Assembly (NCBI GenBank): GCA_008933525.1
Contig: WBUV01000043.1
Location: forward strand, 1 to 13,072
Origin: Bacteroidales bacterium
GTDB taxonomy: Bacteria; Bacteroidota; Bacteroidia; Bacteroidales; Tenuifilaceae
Length of the DNA stretch: 13,072 nucleotides
Reading direction: 5' to 3'
In this document: one piece after another, positions 5,480 to 12,379 of the stretch
Layout of the letters: the number at the start of each line of letters is the position of its first letter
How positions within the stretch are numbered: the first letter of the stretch is position 1
Made by a program: the position numbers and the translations under genes
Notes under the pieces: model-generated
What the model saw: the letters and a program-made list of their open reading frames with translations, nothing else
Told to the model about the DNA's origin: nothing
Databases searched by the model: none

Positions 5480-6919
5480 ATGAGACCACACATATTACTT
5501 AGGTATATTGGCCTAGTAATGCTCCTTAATGCTGCATTTATTCTTCTATCCTATTTTATTTCATTATATCATCACGATAGTGGTCAGTACCCATTACTAT
5601 TTAGTTTTTTCATTACTGCTCTTATTGGGTTATTCCCAATTGTTTTTGTCCCAAAAGCTGTAAATCTTTCCAATAAAGAAGCATACTTCGTGGTTGTGCT
5701 TAGCTGGATTCTATCATGCTTCGTTGGAATGCTCCCTTTGCTTCTATGGGGAGGAGAATTTACTTTAGTGAAAGCACTCTTTGAGAGCATATCGGGTTAT
5801 ACAACAACAGGAGCAACAATCCTGAATGATGTTGAAGCATTACCAAAAGGACTGCTATTCTGGCGTTCATCAATGCACTTTATTGGAGGAATGGGAATAG
5901 TTGTTTTTATGCTTATAATTCTACCATCGTTGGGCAAAGCGCAAATGACACTCTCCAAAATGGAAATTTCACCTCTTGCACAGGAAAACTTTAAGTATAG
6001 AACACGAAAAATGCTTAATATAATCCTAGCGGTTTATATTGGGCTTAACTTTCTTCAGATTATACTATTAATGGTTTTTGGAATGGGTTTATTCGATGCC
6101 GTTAACCACGCATTCGCAACGATTGCCACAGGAGGTTTTTCTACAAAAAATGCAAGTCTAGCCTACTATAACAGCGTTCCTATCGATTTAATTGTTATTT
6201 TCTTTATGTTTATTTCAGGAATGCACTTTGGATTGATTTACACTACTTTAGCTCTAAAAAAAACAAATATTTTCACATCTCCAGTAGTTAAGTATTATTT
6301 TATAATTACTGTAATAGGAATAACTGCTGTAGCCTTCAACTTACATGGAAATATTTACGAAAGCTGGGGCGATAGCTTTAGATATGCTGCATTTCAGGTT
6401 GTTTCACTTTCAACCACAACAGGGTTTGCAAACGCCGACTCTTCCATATGGCCTCCACTTTCAATTGGAATTATTATATTCTTTACCATTCAATGTGCCT
6501 GTTCAGGTTCTACGGCAGGAGGAATGAAGGCCGACAGGGTTGTTATCTTTTTTCAATCTCTAAAAAGTCAGATTCTCAGAATTCAGCATCCACAAGCCAT
6601 TATCCCAGTTCGTTTGGGCAAAAGTATTATTAGCGACGAAGTGGTAAACTCAACAGTTCTATTTATAGTTGTCTACATATTGGTTCTGCTAATAAGTACA
6701 CTACTTTTGGCAACAATGGGGTTCGATTTGTTAACAGGTTTCTCGGCTTCTGCAGCAACAATGGGGAATGCTGGACCAGGATTTGGACTGGTAGGTTCAA
6801 TGAGCAACTTCTCTAAGTTGTCCGACCCTGCTCTCGTCGTACTATCGTTCGATATGCTTATTGGGCGTTTAGAGATATTTGGATTTATCCTTCTTTTCCT
6901 TACCAGAAGTTGGAAATAG
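5480..6919 (+). CDS. trkH: TrkH-family potassium uptake protein, copy 1
   Basis: A 479-aa integral membrane subunit of a Trk/Ktr-type K+ uptake system, built from four M1-P-M2 repeats. All four selectivity-filter loops keep their glycine: YTTTG (107-111), IATGGF (215-220), STTTGF (311-316) and GNAGPGFG (429-436). The intramembrane gating-loop motif is CSGSTAGGMK (341-350); the family form is GSTGGG, so Ala346 replaces a Gly that copy 2 retains. The cytoplasmic linker carries IQHPQAIIPVR (368-378), a Trk hallmark. There is no TrkA or KtrA-type RCK subunit beside it, which TrkH proteins normally need for nucleotide-dependent gating; a trkA may lie elsewhere in the genome. It follows the HAMP protein by a single nucleotide and is followed by a second trkH of exactly the same length. 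The MRPHILLRY start is shared by both copies, which supports the chosen ATG. Confidence 0.95.
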   Translation: MRPHILLRYIGLVMLLNAAFILLSYFISLYHHDSGQYPLLFSFFITALIGLFPIVFVPKAVNLSNKEAYFVVVLSWILSCFVGMLPLLLWGGEFTLVKALFESISGYTTTGATILNDVEALPKGLLFWRSSMHFIGGMGIVVFMLIILPSLGKAQMTLSKMEISPLAQENFKYRTRKMLNIILAVYIGLNFLQIILLMVFGMGLFDAVNHAFATIATGGFSTKNASLAYYNSVPIDLIVIFFMFISGMHFGLIYTTLALKKTNIFTSPVVKYYFIITVIGITAVAFNLHGNIYESWGDSFRYAAFQVVSLSTTTGFANADSSIWPPLSIGIIIFFTIQCACSGSTAGGMKADRVVIFFQSLKSQILRIQHPQAIIPVRLGKSIISDEVVNSTVLFIVVYILVLLISTLLLATMGFDLLTGFSASAATMGNAGPGFGLVGSMSNFSKLSDPALVVLSFDMLIGRLEIFGFILLFLTRSWK

Positions 6920-6956
6920 AAATTCTTTCATAAATTAACATCTCATTAACTAGCAT

Positions 6957-6987
6957 TTTGCAATATGGCTTTATATGGTTACTTTTG
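6957..6987 (+). promoter_or_regulatory. Near-consensus Bacteroidota promoter for trkH copy 2
   Basis: TTTG (6957-6960), 19 bp, then TACTTTTG (6980-6987) fits the Bacteroidota housekeeping promoter pattern at both elements and in spacing. The start would be near 6994, leaving a leader of about 17 nt before the ATG at 7011. The 91-bp gap after trkH copy 1 shows no terminator hairpin, so read-through may also contribute. Confidence 0.75.
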
Positions 6988-7010
6988 GGTTGCCTTGAAG
7001 TGAAGACTAT

Positions 7011-8450
7011 ATGCGTCCACATATAATATTGCGATACAACGGTTTGGTGCTGCTTTTTAATGCAGTATTTATGTTTATTGCCTTCTGCATATCGCTACAT
7101 TTTAGAGATGCTGGAACATTTCCATTACTTCTTAGCACAATATTAACCACTTTAATAGGCATTTTCCCTATAGTATTTGTTCCAAAAGCATTTGATTTAT
7201 CTAATAAAGAAGCTTACTTAATTGTTGTATCGAGTTGGTTGCTTTCTTGTCTTTTCGGAATGCTACCCTTTTTACTTTACGGTAAGGAGTTTTCAGTAAT
7301 AAATGCATGGTTCGAGAGTGTATCGGGGTATACAACTACCGGCTCAACAATTCTTGCAAATGTTGAATCGTTACCAAAAGGTTTGATGTTCTGGCGCTCA
7401 TCAACGCATTGGTTAGGGGGAATCGGTGTTGTGCTTTTTGTTTTGATAGTAATCCCAACATTGGGTAAAGCCAAAATGGCCTTATCGAGAGTGGAATTAT
7501 CCGCACTTGCCAAAGACAACTTTCATAACAAGACAAGAAATATTCTTTACATTATACTTTATGTTTATTTAGGATTAACCCTTTTACAAACAGTATTACT
7601 GTATGTTTTTGGTATGAGTTTATTCGATGCAGTAAACCATTCATTTGCAACTATTGCTACCGGAGGATTTTCAACCAAAAACACTAGTATTGCACATTAC
7701 AATAGCCTAGCAATAGAAGTTATTATAACTATTTTTATGTTTTTTGCAGGCATACATTTTGGAATGCTATTTAATACCATAACCTTTAAGAAAAGGAATT
7801 GTTTTAACTCCCAAATTGTTAGATATTATACATTCTCCATAATTCTAGTGGCAATACTTATATCAATAGATCTATTGGGTAAAATATATACGAATTGGGG
7901 CGAATCGTTCCGACATTCAATATTTCAAGTAGTTTCATTGGCAACAACCACAGGATTTGCCACCACTGATACAGCCATATGGCCAACGTTATCTATTATC
8001 TTATTAATACTTATTTCGTTCCAATGCGCCTGCTCTGGCTCTACTGGCGGTGGTATTAAAGCCGATAGAGTTTTTGTTTTCATCAAAATGCTACGCAGGC
8101 AAACCATTCAGTTACAACATCCTCAAGCAGTTGTACCTGTAAAAGTAAATAATCATATTGTTGATGATGATATTTTGGGCTCAATTCTCCTTTTTATTGT
8201 CTTCTACATTGTTATTGTGGTCGTTTCAACAGTACTTTTGGCAATATTCGGACAGGATCTAATGACTGCATTTAGTGCATCACTTGCATCGGTTAGTAAT
8301 ATTGGCCCTGGTTTTGGCAAAGTGGGATCAATGGCAAACTACTTTGACATTGATGGAGCCTCAAAACTTGTTCTATCTGTTGGTATGCTGCTCGGACGTT
8401 TGGAAATATACGGACTACTATTGCTATTTATGTTCCATTCATGGAAATAA
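7011..8450 (+). CDS. trkH: TrkH-family potassium uptake protein, copy 2
   Basis: A second 479-aa TrkH that aligns with copy 1 from MRPHIILRY to the C-terminal HSWK apparently without a gap; more than half of positions look identical by eye. The filter loops are YTTTG (107-111), IATGGF (215-220), ATTTGF (311-316) and SNIGPGFG (429-436). The gating loop has the normal CSGSTGGGIK (341-350), unlike copy 1. QHPQAVVPVK in the linker is conserved. Differences concentrate in transmembrane and loop segments rather than in the filter, so both copies probably remain K+ (or K+/Na+) permeable but may differ in gating or affinity. It has its own promoter 24 bp upstream of the ATG, allowing expression separate from the sensor and copy 1. 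Codon use is similar in both, pointing to an old duplication in this lineage rather than a recent copy or a transfer. No trkA lies within the window. Confidence 0.95.
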   Translation: MRPHIILRYNGLVLLFNAVFMFIAFCISLHFRDAGTFPLLLSTILTTLIGIFPIVFVPKAFDLSNKEAYLIVVSSWLLSCLFGMLPFLLYGKEFSVINAWFESVSGYTTTGSTILANVESLPKGLMFWRSSTHWLGGIGVVLFVLIVIPTLGKAKMALSRVELSALAKDNFHNKTRNILYIILYVYLGLTLLQTVLLYVFGMSLFDAVNHSFATIATGGFSTKNTSIAHYNSLAIEVIITIFMFFAGIHFGMLFNTITFKKRNCFNSQIVRYYTFSIILVAILISIDLLGKIYTNWGESFRHSIFQVVSLATTTGFATTDTAIWPTLSIILLILISFQCACSGSTGGGIKADRVFVFIKMLRRQTIQLQHPQAVVPVKVNNHIVDDDILGSILLFIVFYIVIVVVSTVLLAIFGQDLMTAFSASLASVSNIGPGFGKVGSMANYFDIDGASKLVLSVGMLLGRLEIYGLLLLFMFHSWK

Positions 8451-8501
8451 TTTCTCTTCCGAAATACCAACTAATTGATTGATATTATTTCATCGGGTTT
8501 A

Positions 8502-8572
8502 AATTGCTAATTCACAGTCATACTCAAAAAACACATCGAGTTATCTAAATCAGAATGACATTGAGAGCAATT
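8502..8572. repeat. Nested imperfect palindrome between trkH copy 2 and the tRNAs
   Basis: The outer arms AATTGCT (8502-8508) and AGCAATT (8566-8572) are perfect complements. The inner arms GTCATACT (8517-8524) and AGAATGAC (8552-8559) pair with one mismatch. The unpaired stretches between them are 8 and 6 nt, and the centre is 27 nt. It could be a degenerate REP- or MITE-like element, since GTCATNCT-type ends recur in Bacteroidota intergenic repeats, or a poor terminator for trkH. It occupies most of the 8451-8584 gap, which has no gene. Confidence 0.35.
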
Positions 8573-8584
8573 CAAATTTACGGA

Positions 8585-8615
8585 AACAAAAAAGCCTCTG
8601 ATTTCTCAGAGGCTT
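8585..8615 (-). terminator. Intrinsic terminator of the tRNA-Asp transcript
   Basis: AAGCCTCTGA (8592-8601) and TCAGAGGCTT (8606-8615) form a perfect 10-bp stem with a 4-nt loop. On the minus strand it is followed by TTTTGTTTCC, with the last stem bases adding further U. It begins 11 nt downstream of the encoded CCA of the second tRNA. Confidence 0.9.
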
Positions 8616-8625
8616 AACGTTGCAT

Positions 8626-8702
8626 TGGCGGTCCGGACGGGACTCGAACCCGCGACCTCCGCCGTGACAGGGCGGCATTCTAACCAACTGAACTACCGAA
8701 CC
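8626..8702 (-). tRNA. tRNA-Asp (anticodon GTC), downstream copy, CCA encoded
   Basis: The minus strand folds as a 77-nt tRNA: acceptor GGTTCGG with CCGGACC, a D-arm containing AGTTCAGTTGGTTAGAA, anticodon loop CTGTCAC with GTC at 8668-8666, T-arm GCGGG-TTCGAGT-CCCGT, discriminator G and an encoded CCA at 8628-8626. GTC reads Asp codons. Position 4-69 in the acceptor is a T-G wobble. It is the second tRNA of a two-gene transcript ending at the terminator just downstream. Confidence 0.97.
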
Positions 8703-8718
8703 AAATGCTTTTTTACGT

Positions 8719-8740
8719 AAAACTTCACTTCTGAAGTTTT
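8719..8740. repeat. Hairpin-forming inverted repeat between the two tRNAs
   Basis: AAAACTTC (8719-8726) and GAAGTTTT (8733-8740) form a perfect 8-bp stem with a 6-nt loop, filling half of the 39-nt spacer. On the minus strand it directly follows the 3' end of the upstream tRNA. No U-run follows, so it is more likely a processing or spacer structure than a terminator. Confidence 0.5.
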
Positions 8741-8741
8741 G

Positions 8742-8815
8742 CGGTCTGGACGAGACTCGAACTCGCGACCTCCGCCGTGACAGGGCGGCATTCTAACCAA
8801 CTGAACTACCAGACC
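8742..8815 (-). tRNA. tRNA-Asp (anticodon GTC), upstream copy, CCA not encoded
   Basis: The minus strand folds as a 74-nt tRNA: acceptor GGTCTGG with CCAGACC, all Watson-Crick, then the same D and anticodon arms as its neighbour (GTC at 8781-8779), T-arm GCGAG-TTCGAGT-CTCGT and discriminator G. The 3' end continues CAAAAC, so CCA must be added by a nucleotidyltransferase, unlike in the adjacent copy. It differs from that copy at five bases, all in stems and all preserving pairing. Confidence 0.97.
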
Positions 8816-8852
8816 ATTAATTTAAGAACGTTTAAATCCCTTTAAAGCGTTG

Positions 8853-8884
8853 CAAAAGTATAACAGTTTTACAAATTATGCAAG
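8853..8884 (-). promoter_or_regulatory. Promoter of the tandem tRNA-Asp genes
   Basis: Reading the minus strand, CTTG (8884-8881) is followed after 20 bp by TACTTTTG (8860-8853), matching the Bacteroidota -33/-7 pattern. The start would be near 8846, about 30 nt before the first tRNA. It begins just past the rsmD stop, so the tRNAs can be transcribed independently of rsmD. Confidence 0.75.
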
Positions 8885-8896
8885 GGGTAAGCGTAA

Positions 8897-9430
8897 TTAT
8901 TTCTTAAAAAAAGTAAAGTTTACACTACCATAAAATCGATGTTCCGAGAAAAAAGGATGATTATCAAACTTATAGTTAGCGGAGTGCTCCAGAATAAAGC
9001 ATCCACCTTCCTCCAATAAATTTCTACTAAATATGATATCGGGTATTTGATCTATATCCTTTAAGTCGTAAGGTGGGTCGGCAAAAATGATGTTATACTT
9101 TGAATAGCTTCTATTGATAAAACCAAATGCATCGGCTTTAATGGCATTCAGATTTGATATATTTAACTTTTGAGCGGTTTCCTTTATGAATTTATTATGC
9201 ACAAAATCGCGCTCAATAGAATCAACCGAAATAACGCCACGCGAGATAAACTCAAAGCTAATACTACCAGTCCCTGAAAAAAGGTCCAGTACTTTTAACT
9301 CTTCGAAATCGTAGTTATTGTTGATGATGTTGAATAAACTTTCCTTGGCAAAATCAGTGGTCGGTCTTGCTTTAAAGTTTTTAGGTGGATTGAACATTCT
9401 ACCTCTGAAACTTCCACCAATTATTCGCAT
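8897..9430 (-). CDS. rsmD: 16S rRNA (guanine(966)-N(2))-methyltransferase
   Basis: RsmD methylates G966 of 16S rRNA on the assembling 30S subunit using S-adenosylmethionine. The 177-aa protein (E. coli 198) shows the expected order: start MRIIGGSFRGR, the RNA-contacting stretch RPTTDFAKESLFNII (residues 22-36), SAM-binding motif I VLDLFSGTGSISFEF, the acidic SVDSIERD strand end, and catalytic motif IV FADPPYD. It ends TFFKK with no extra domain. Its ATG lies inside the end of the upstream DUF3822 gene, overlapping by 10 nt, which suggests translational coupling. It is the third gene of the minus-strand run from 10878. DUF3822 and rsmD are often neighbours in Bacteroidota. Nothing is unusual apart from the shorter length. 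Confidence 0.95.
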   Translation of the reverse strand: MRIIGGSFRGRMFNPPKNFKARPTTDFAKESLFNIINNNYDFEELKVLDLFSGTGSISFEFISRGVISVDSIERDFVHNKFIKETAQKLNISNLNAIKADAFGFINRSYSKYNIIFADPPYDLKDIDQIPDIIFSRNLLEEGGCFILEHSANYKFDNHPFFSEHRFYGSVNFTFFKK

Positions 9431-10269
9431 ACAACAAAACTATTAAACAAAGTGTAGTACCTGTTTCGCTGCCTTAACAGACGATAGCTGAAATGCACAG
9501 AATTAAAAATTGGGTCAATCGAAACATTACCGAACATCTTGTTTAGCCCCTTTACAACGTCATTATTATTATATGACTCTCCTAGTATATTTAACTGAAT
9601 TGATGCGAAATTATCAGTGATAGAATTACAAAAACTTAAAATGTAGTAAAGTGCATCATTTGTATGCATGTAAGTAAAAGCATTGGCCACAATGAGCTTT
9701 TCATTTTTATGATACACTATGGTCATTCGTGTTTCTTCAAAATATACTTGAACATAATTCTCATACTTGCTCTTGCCAAAACCAACAAATAATGATGAGG
9801 ATTGAGTCAAGAAAATTGTATTTGGCTGAATTTTTAACCACGCAGAACTCAAGGTATAAGGCATGGCAAATAATACTACCATGTTCTCACCATTACTTAT
9901 TGATGTGTATCGTAACTCAAAGTGTTCTGGTAAAGGATGAGTAAGTTCAAACAAATCCTTAATTCGTTGAATATCAAAAAAATCTTTGGGTACAATTGTG
10001 AACGGAGATATTGTATAGGAAAAAAATACTTTTTTGAACTTTTGATTTAAAAAGGGAAATTCTTTAACGATTCCTTCAATTACTGGATACCAGTTATCGT
10101 GTTTTATTACATTTCCAGAATAAGGCTTATAAACCAATACTATAAAAGTATTACGAATAGTATCCTTAATAGCAAATGAAAATCCATTCAGGCAAGCCTG
10201 AATGGATAATTCATATACCTCTGTTCTATCCTTATCGAAAGTTTCGTCTATAAGTTCTAATTCAACCAT
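9421..10269 (-). CDS. DUF3822 family protein, function unknown
   Basis: A 282-aa soluble protein that I recognise as DUF3822, a family largely confined to Bacteroidota. I recall that a Bacteroides member of known structure was described as having an actin-like ATPase (ASKHA) fold. That fits the alternating strands seen here: FSFAIKDTIRNTFIVLVYKPY (residues 30-50) and NYVQVYFEETRMTIVYHKNEKLIVANAFTY (191-220) resemble the beta-rich cores of two related lobes. No nucleotide-binding motif is certain from the sequence. There is no signal peptide or membrane segment. It overlaps rsmD by 10 nt downstream and starts 9 nt after the stop of the small membrane-anchored protein upstream, so the three form one transcription unit. 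A role in ribosome or envelope biology has been suggested only by neighbourhood; I assign no function. Confidence 0.8.
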   Translation of the reverse strand: MVELELIDETFDKDRTEVYELSIQACLNGFSFAIKDTIRNTFIVLVYKPYSGNVIKHDNWYPVIEGIVKEFPFLNQKFKKVFFSYTISPFTIVPKDFFDIQRIKDLFELTHPLPEHFELRYTSISNGENMVVLFAMPYTLSSAWLKIQPNTIFLTQSSSLFVGFGKSKYENYVQVYFEETRMTIVYHKNEKLIVANAFTYMHTNDALYYILSFCNSITDNFASIQLNILGESYNNNDVVKGLNKMFGNVSIDPIFNSVHFSYRLLRQRNRYYTLFNSFVVCE

Positions 10270-10278
10270 AGCATCGAA

Positions 10279-10878
10279 TTACTCCCAGTTTCCGGCATTA
10301 TTTGTAGCTTCTATCATCGATCCAACTTGTAAACCAGGATATTTCTCAAGTTTCTTTTGCAAGTCATTTATATTAATAATTTCCTGACGATTAAGCCCTT
10401 TTAAAATAACATCGTTATGAGCTTTACATTCGAAAACTTTCACCTTAACCTTTGAACCGGTTTCAAGTTCACCTGCTGCCATTTCAAACTGAATCCCACC
10501 AGAGAAAGGAACAAATCGCAATGAGTCAACTGCGTAATTTTTGAATAAACTATCACGAACAGCAACTTTGATTGTATCACGGTATACTTTACCCTGAGCT
10601 AAGGCAACAGAGTCATCCTCGGATCCAATTTGTTTTACCACTTTAAATTCACCTTCCTTTAAGAAAGTGATTAGAGTGTCAAAACTTCCAGTAAATTTGT
10701 TGAAACGTGAACGATATGCCAACTGAGCAGTTCTAACATCTTTTAAACGCTGAATAGTTGCATCGTAACGTTTATCTTTTTCTTTGTTGAAACGTATTGG
10801 AGCCATAATGCTTTCAAAAACGAAGTAGCCTACAACTACGATTAAAATTGCTAGTAGAATTTGATATACTGTTTTCAT
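10279..10878 (-). CDS. Conserved Bacteroidota membrane-anchored protein, pilin-like N-terminus
   Basis: A 199-aa protein with a single N-terminal hydrophobic helix at residues ~4-25 (VYQILLAILIVVVGYFVFES). A charged helix then continues (KEKDKRYDATIQRLKDVRTAQLAYRSRFNKFTGSFDTLITFL), followed by a globular C-terminal part ending NNAGNWE. One long N-terminal helix leading into a YRSRFNKFTGSFDTL segment resembles type II secretion pseudopilins and type IV pilins, but the prepilin cleavage site (G before a Phe/Met-Glu pair) is missing. It therefore more likely stays as an inner-membrane-anchored periplasmic protein. From memory, near-identical C-termini (GLKVGS...NNAGNWE) occur in proteins of Bacteroides in the same position upstream of DUF3822. 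It is the first gene of the unit leading to DUF3822 and rsmD. Function is unknown. Confidence 0.75.
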   Translation of the reverse strand: MKTVYQILLAILIVVVGYFVFESIMAPIRFNKEKDKRYDATIQRLKDVRTAQLAYRSRFNKFTGSFDTLITFLKEGEFKVVKQIGSEDDSVALAQGKVYRDTIKVAVRDSLFKNYAVDSLRFVPFSGGIQFEMAAGELETGSKVKVKVFECKAHNDVILKGLNRQEIININDLQKKLEKYPGLQVGSMIEATNNAGNWE

Positions 10879-10906
10879 TTTGCAATAATTGGTTTAAGTT
10901 TGCCTG

Positions 10907-10914
10907 CAAATTTA
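10907..10914 (-). promoter_or_regulatory. Possible -7 element for the DUF3822-rsmD unit
   Basis: The minus strand reads TAAATTTG here, an exact TAnnTTTG match, giving a leader of about 20 nt to the ATG at 10878. The -33 position shows no TTTG. On the plus strand TAAGTTTG (10895-10902) is a similar match facing the helicase gene, so the two divergent units may have interleaved promoters. Confidence 0.4.
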
Positions 10915-10963
10915 ATAACATATAATTAAATTAGAACCCCTAAGTAAAATTTTATTTGCTCAA

Positions 10964-12376
10964 ATGTTAAAAAATAGAATTCGAGACGAAATTCAATCTT
11001 ATCTTAACTTCACTCCAACACTTGGGCAAATAGATGCTATTGAGAACCTTGCAAACTTTACAGTTAACCCAAAACCCAATAGTTGTGTTTTACTCAAAGG
11101 TTTTGCAGGAACAGGAAAAACATCAATAATTGCTGGTTTTGTAAAAACACTCCAGAAACTTAGCATTAAGTTTGAGTTATTAGCTCCCACAGGGAGAGCT
11201 GCTAAAGTTTTGACTGAATACTCCGGCGTACAGGCACAAACAATTCACAAATGCATTTACCGCCAGAAAAGCATGAGCGAAGGTTTGGGTCGTTTTGTTC
11301 TCAACTTCAACAAACTTACCGATGCCATTTTTATTGTTGATGAAGCATCGATGCTTTCTAATACATCTTTCGACGACAACACTTTCGGATCGGGGAAGTT
11401 GCTGTCCGACTTGGTTGAGTTTGTAAGTCAAGGAAAAAACTGCAGATTAATCATTGTTGGCGATACAGCTCAATTGCCTCCAGTTGGTCTTGACATCAGT
11501 CCTGCGCTTAATTACTCTGAACTGTCAAATTTCAACCTCGATGTAACTGAAATTTTCCTGAACGAGGTTGTTCGGCAACAATCCGAATCGGGAATACTGT
11601 ATAATGCCACCCAAATTAGGAATATCCTAGATTCGGGCTTTGTTGAAACCCCAAAACTCTCCGTTAAGGGTTTCGATGATATTAAACGAATTTCAGGTGG
11701 CGAATTGATTGAATTCCTATCCGAAGAGTACGAAAAAGATGGAAGAGAAGGAAATGTGGTAATCTGCTATTCCAATAAAAGGGCAAATAAGTATAATAAT
11801 GGTATTCGATCGAGAGTACTTTATATAGAAGACGAACTTTCGCCAGGCGATTATTTGATGGTGGCCCGCAATAGCTACTACTGGGTAGACGATATCCCCG
11901 AAATAGGTTTTATTGCCAATGGCGATATTGTTGAGGTAATGAGAGTTGGTAAACGTTATGATATGTATGGTTTCCGATTTGCCGATGTTACCATACGCTT
12001 ACTCGATGATAATAAGCAACTTATTGACGCAAGAATTATTCTAGACTCCTTAATGATGGATGGGCCATCGTTAGGTTCGGAACATATGAAAACCCTTTAC
12101 CAGCAAATTTCGCTGGATTACATGCATATAAAAACCAGCAAGGCACGACTAAAAAAAATCAAAGAAGATCCTTTTTTTAATGCGATGCAGGTTAAATTTG
12201 CGTATGCTGTAACATGCCATAAAGCTCAGGGAGGACAATGGCCAAATATTTTTATTGATCATGGATTTTTTAAACCCGAAATGATTAATAGAGAATATCT
12301 TAGATGGCTTTACACTGCCGTTACAAGGGCTACAAGCAAAGTATACTTGGTTAATTTTGACGAATCATTCTTTTAA
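10964..12376 (+). CDS. SF1B RecD-like/Dda-like ATP-dependent DNA helicase
   Basis: A 470-aa compact helicase of superfamily 1B that should unwind DNA 5'-3' using ATP. Motifs in order: Walker A GFAGTGKTS (46-54), motif Ia LAPTGRAAK (73-81), Walker B IFIVDEASML (122-131), motif III IIVGDTAQLPPVG (163-175), and near the C-terminus the UvrD_C_2 part FAYAVTCHKAQGGQW (~412-426) and motif VI WLYTAVTRAT (~448-457). The protein lacks the long N-terminal domain of RecD2 (usually above 700 aa) and the RecBC partners, so it resembles phage T4 Dda and the short RecD-like helicases of Bacteroidota. The insert between motifs III and V (180-410) holds an SH3-like beta domain (IEDELSPGDYLMVARNSYYW). It is divergent from the small membrane protein and is followed by a macrodomain gene after 3 nt. 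Likely roles are replication restart, repair or R-loop removal; the exact role is not determined by sequence. Confidence 0.88.
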   Translation: MLKNRIRDEIQSYLNFTPTLGQIDAIENLANFTVNPKPNSCVLLKGFAGTGKTSIIAGFVKTLQKLSIKFELLAPTGRAAKVLTEYSGVQAQTIHKCIYRQKSMSEGLGRFVLNFNKLTDAIFIVDEASMLSNTSFDDNTFGSGKLLSDLVEFVSQGKNCRLIIVGDTAQLPPVGLDISPALNYSELSNFNLDVTEIFLNEVVRQQSESGILYNATQIRNILDSGFVETPKLSVKGFDDIKRISGGELIEFLSEEYEKDGREGNVVICYSNKRANKYNNGIRSRVLYIEDELSPGDYLMVARNSYYWVDDIPEIGFIANGDIVEVMRVGKRYDMYGFRFADVTIRLLDDNKQLIDARIILDSLMMDGPSLGSEHMKTLYQQISLDYMHIKTSKARLKKIKEDPFFNAMQVKFAYAVTCHKAQGGQWPNIFIDHGFFKPEMINREYLRWLYTAVTRATSKVYLVNFDESFF

Positions 12377-12379
12377 ATT

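Noticed and set aside
5430..5560. Frameshift hiding a histidine-kinase domain after the HAMP region
   Set aside because: The next frame opens directly into a complete trkH with a conserved N-terminus, and no kinase motif (H-box, N-box) was found in other frames nearby.
5480..8450. Tandem trkH genes as an assembly duplication
   Set aside because: The nucleotide sequences differ throughout, as do many residues, so they are true paralogues.
8626..8815. The near-identical ~75-bp units as a CRISPR-like or other direct repeat
   Set aside because: Both fold fully as tRNA-Asp with correct anticodon and arms; the repetition is explained by gene duplication.
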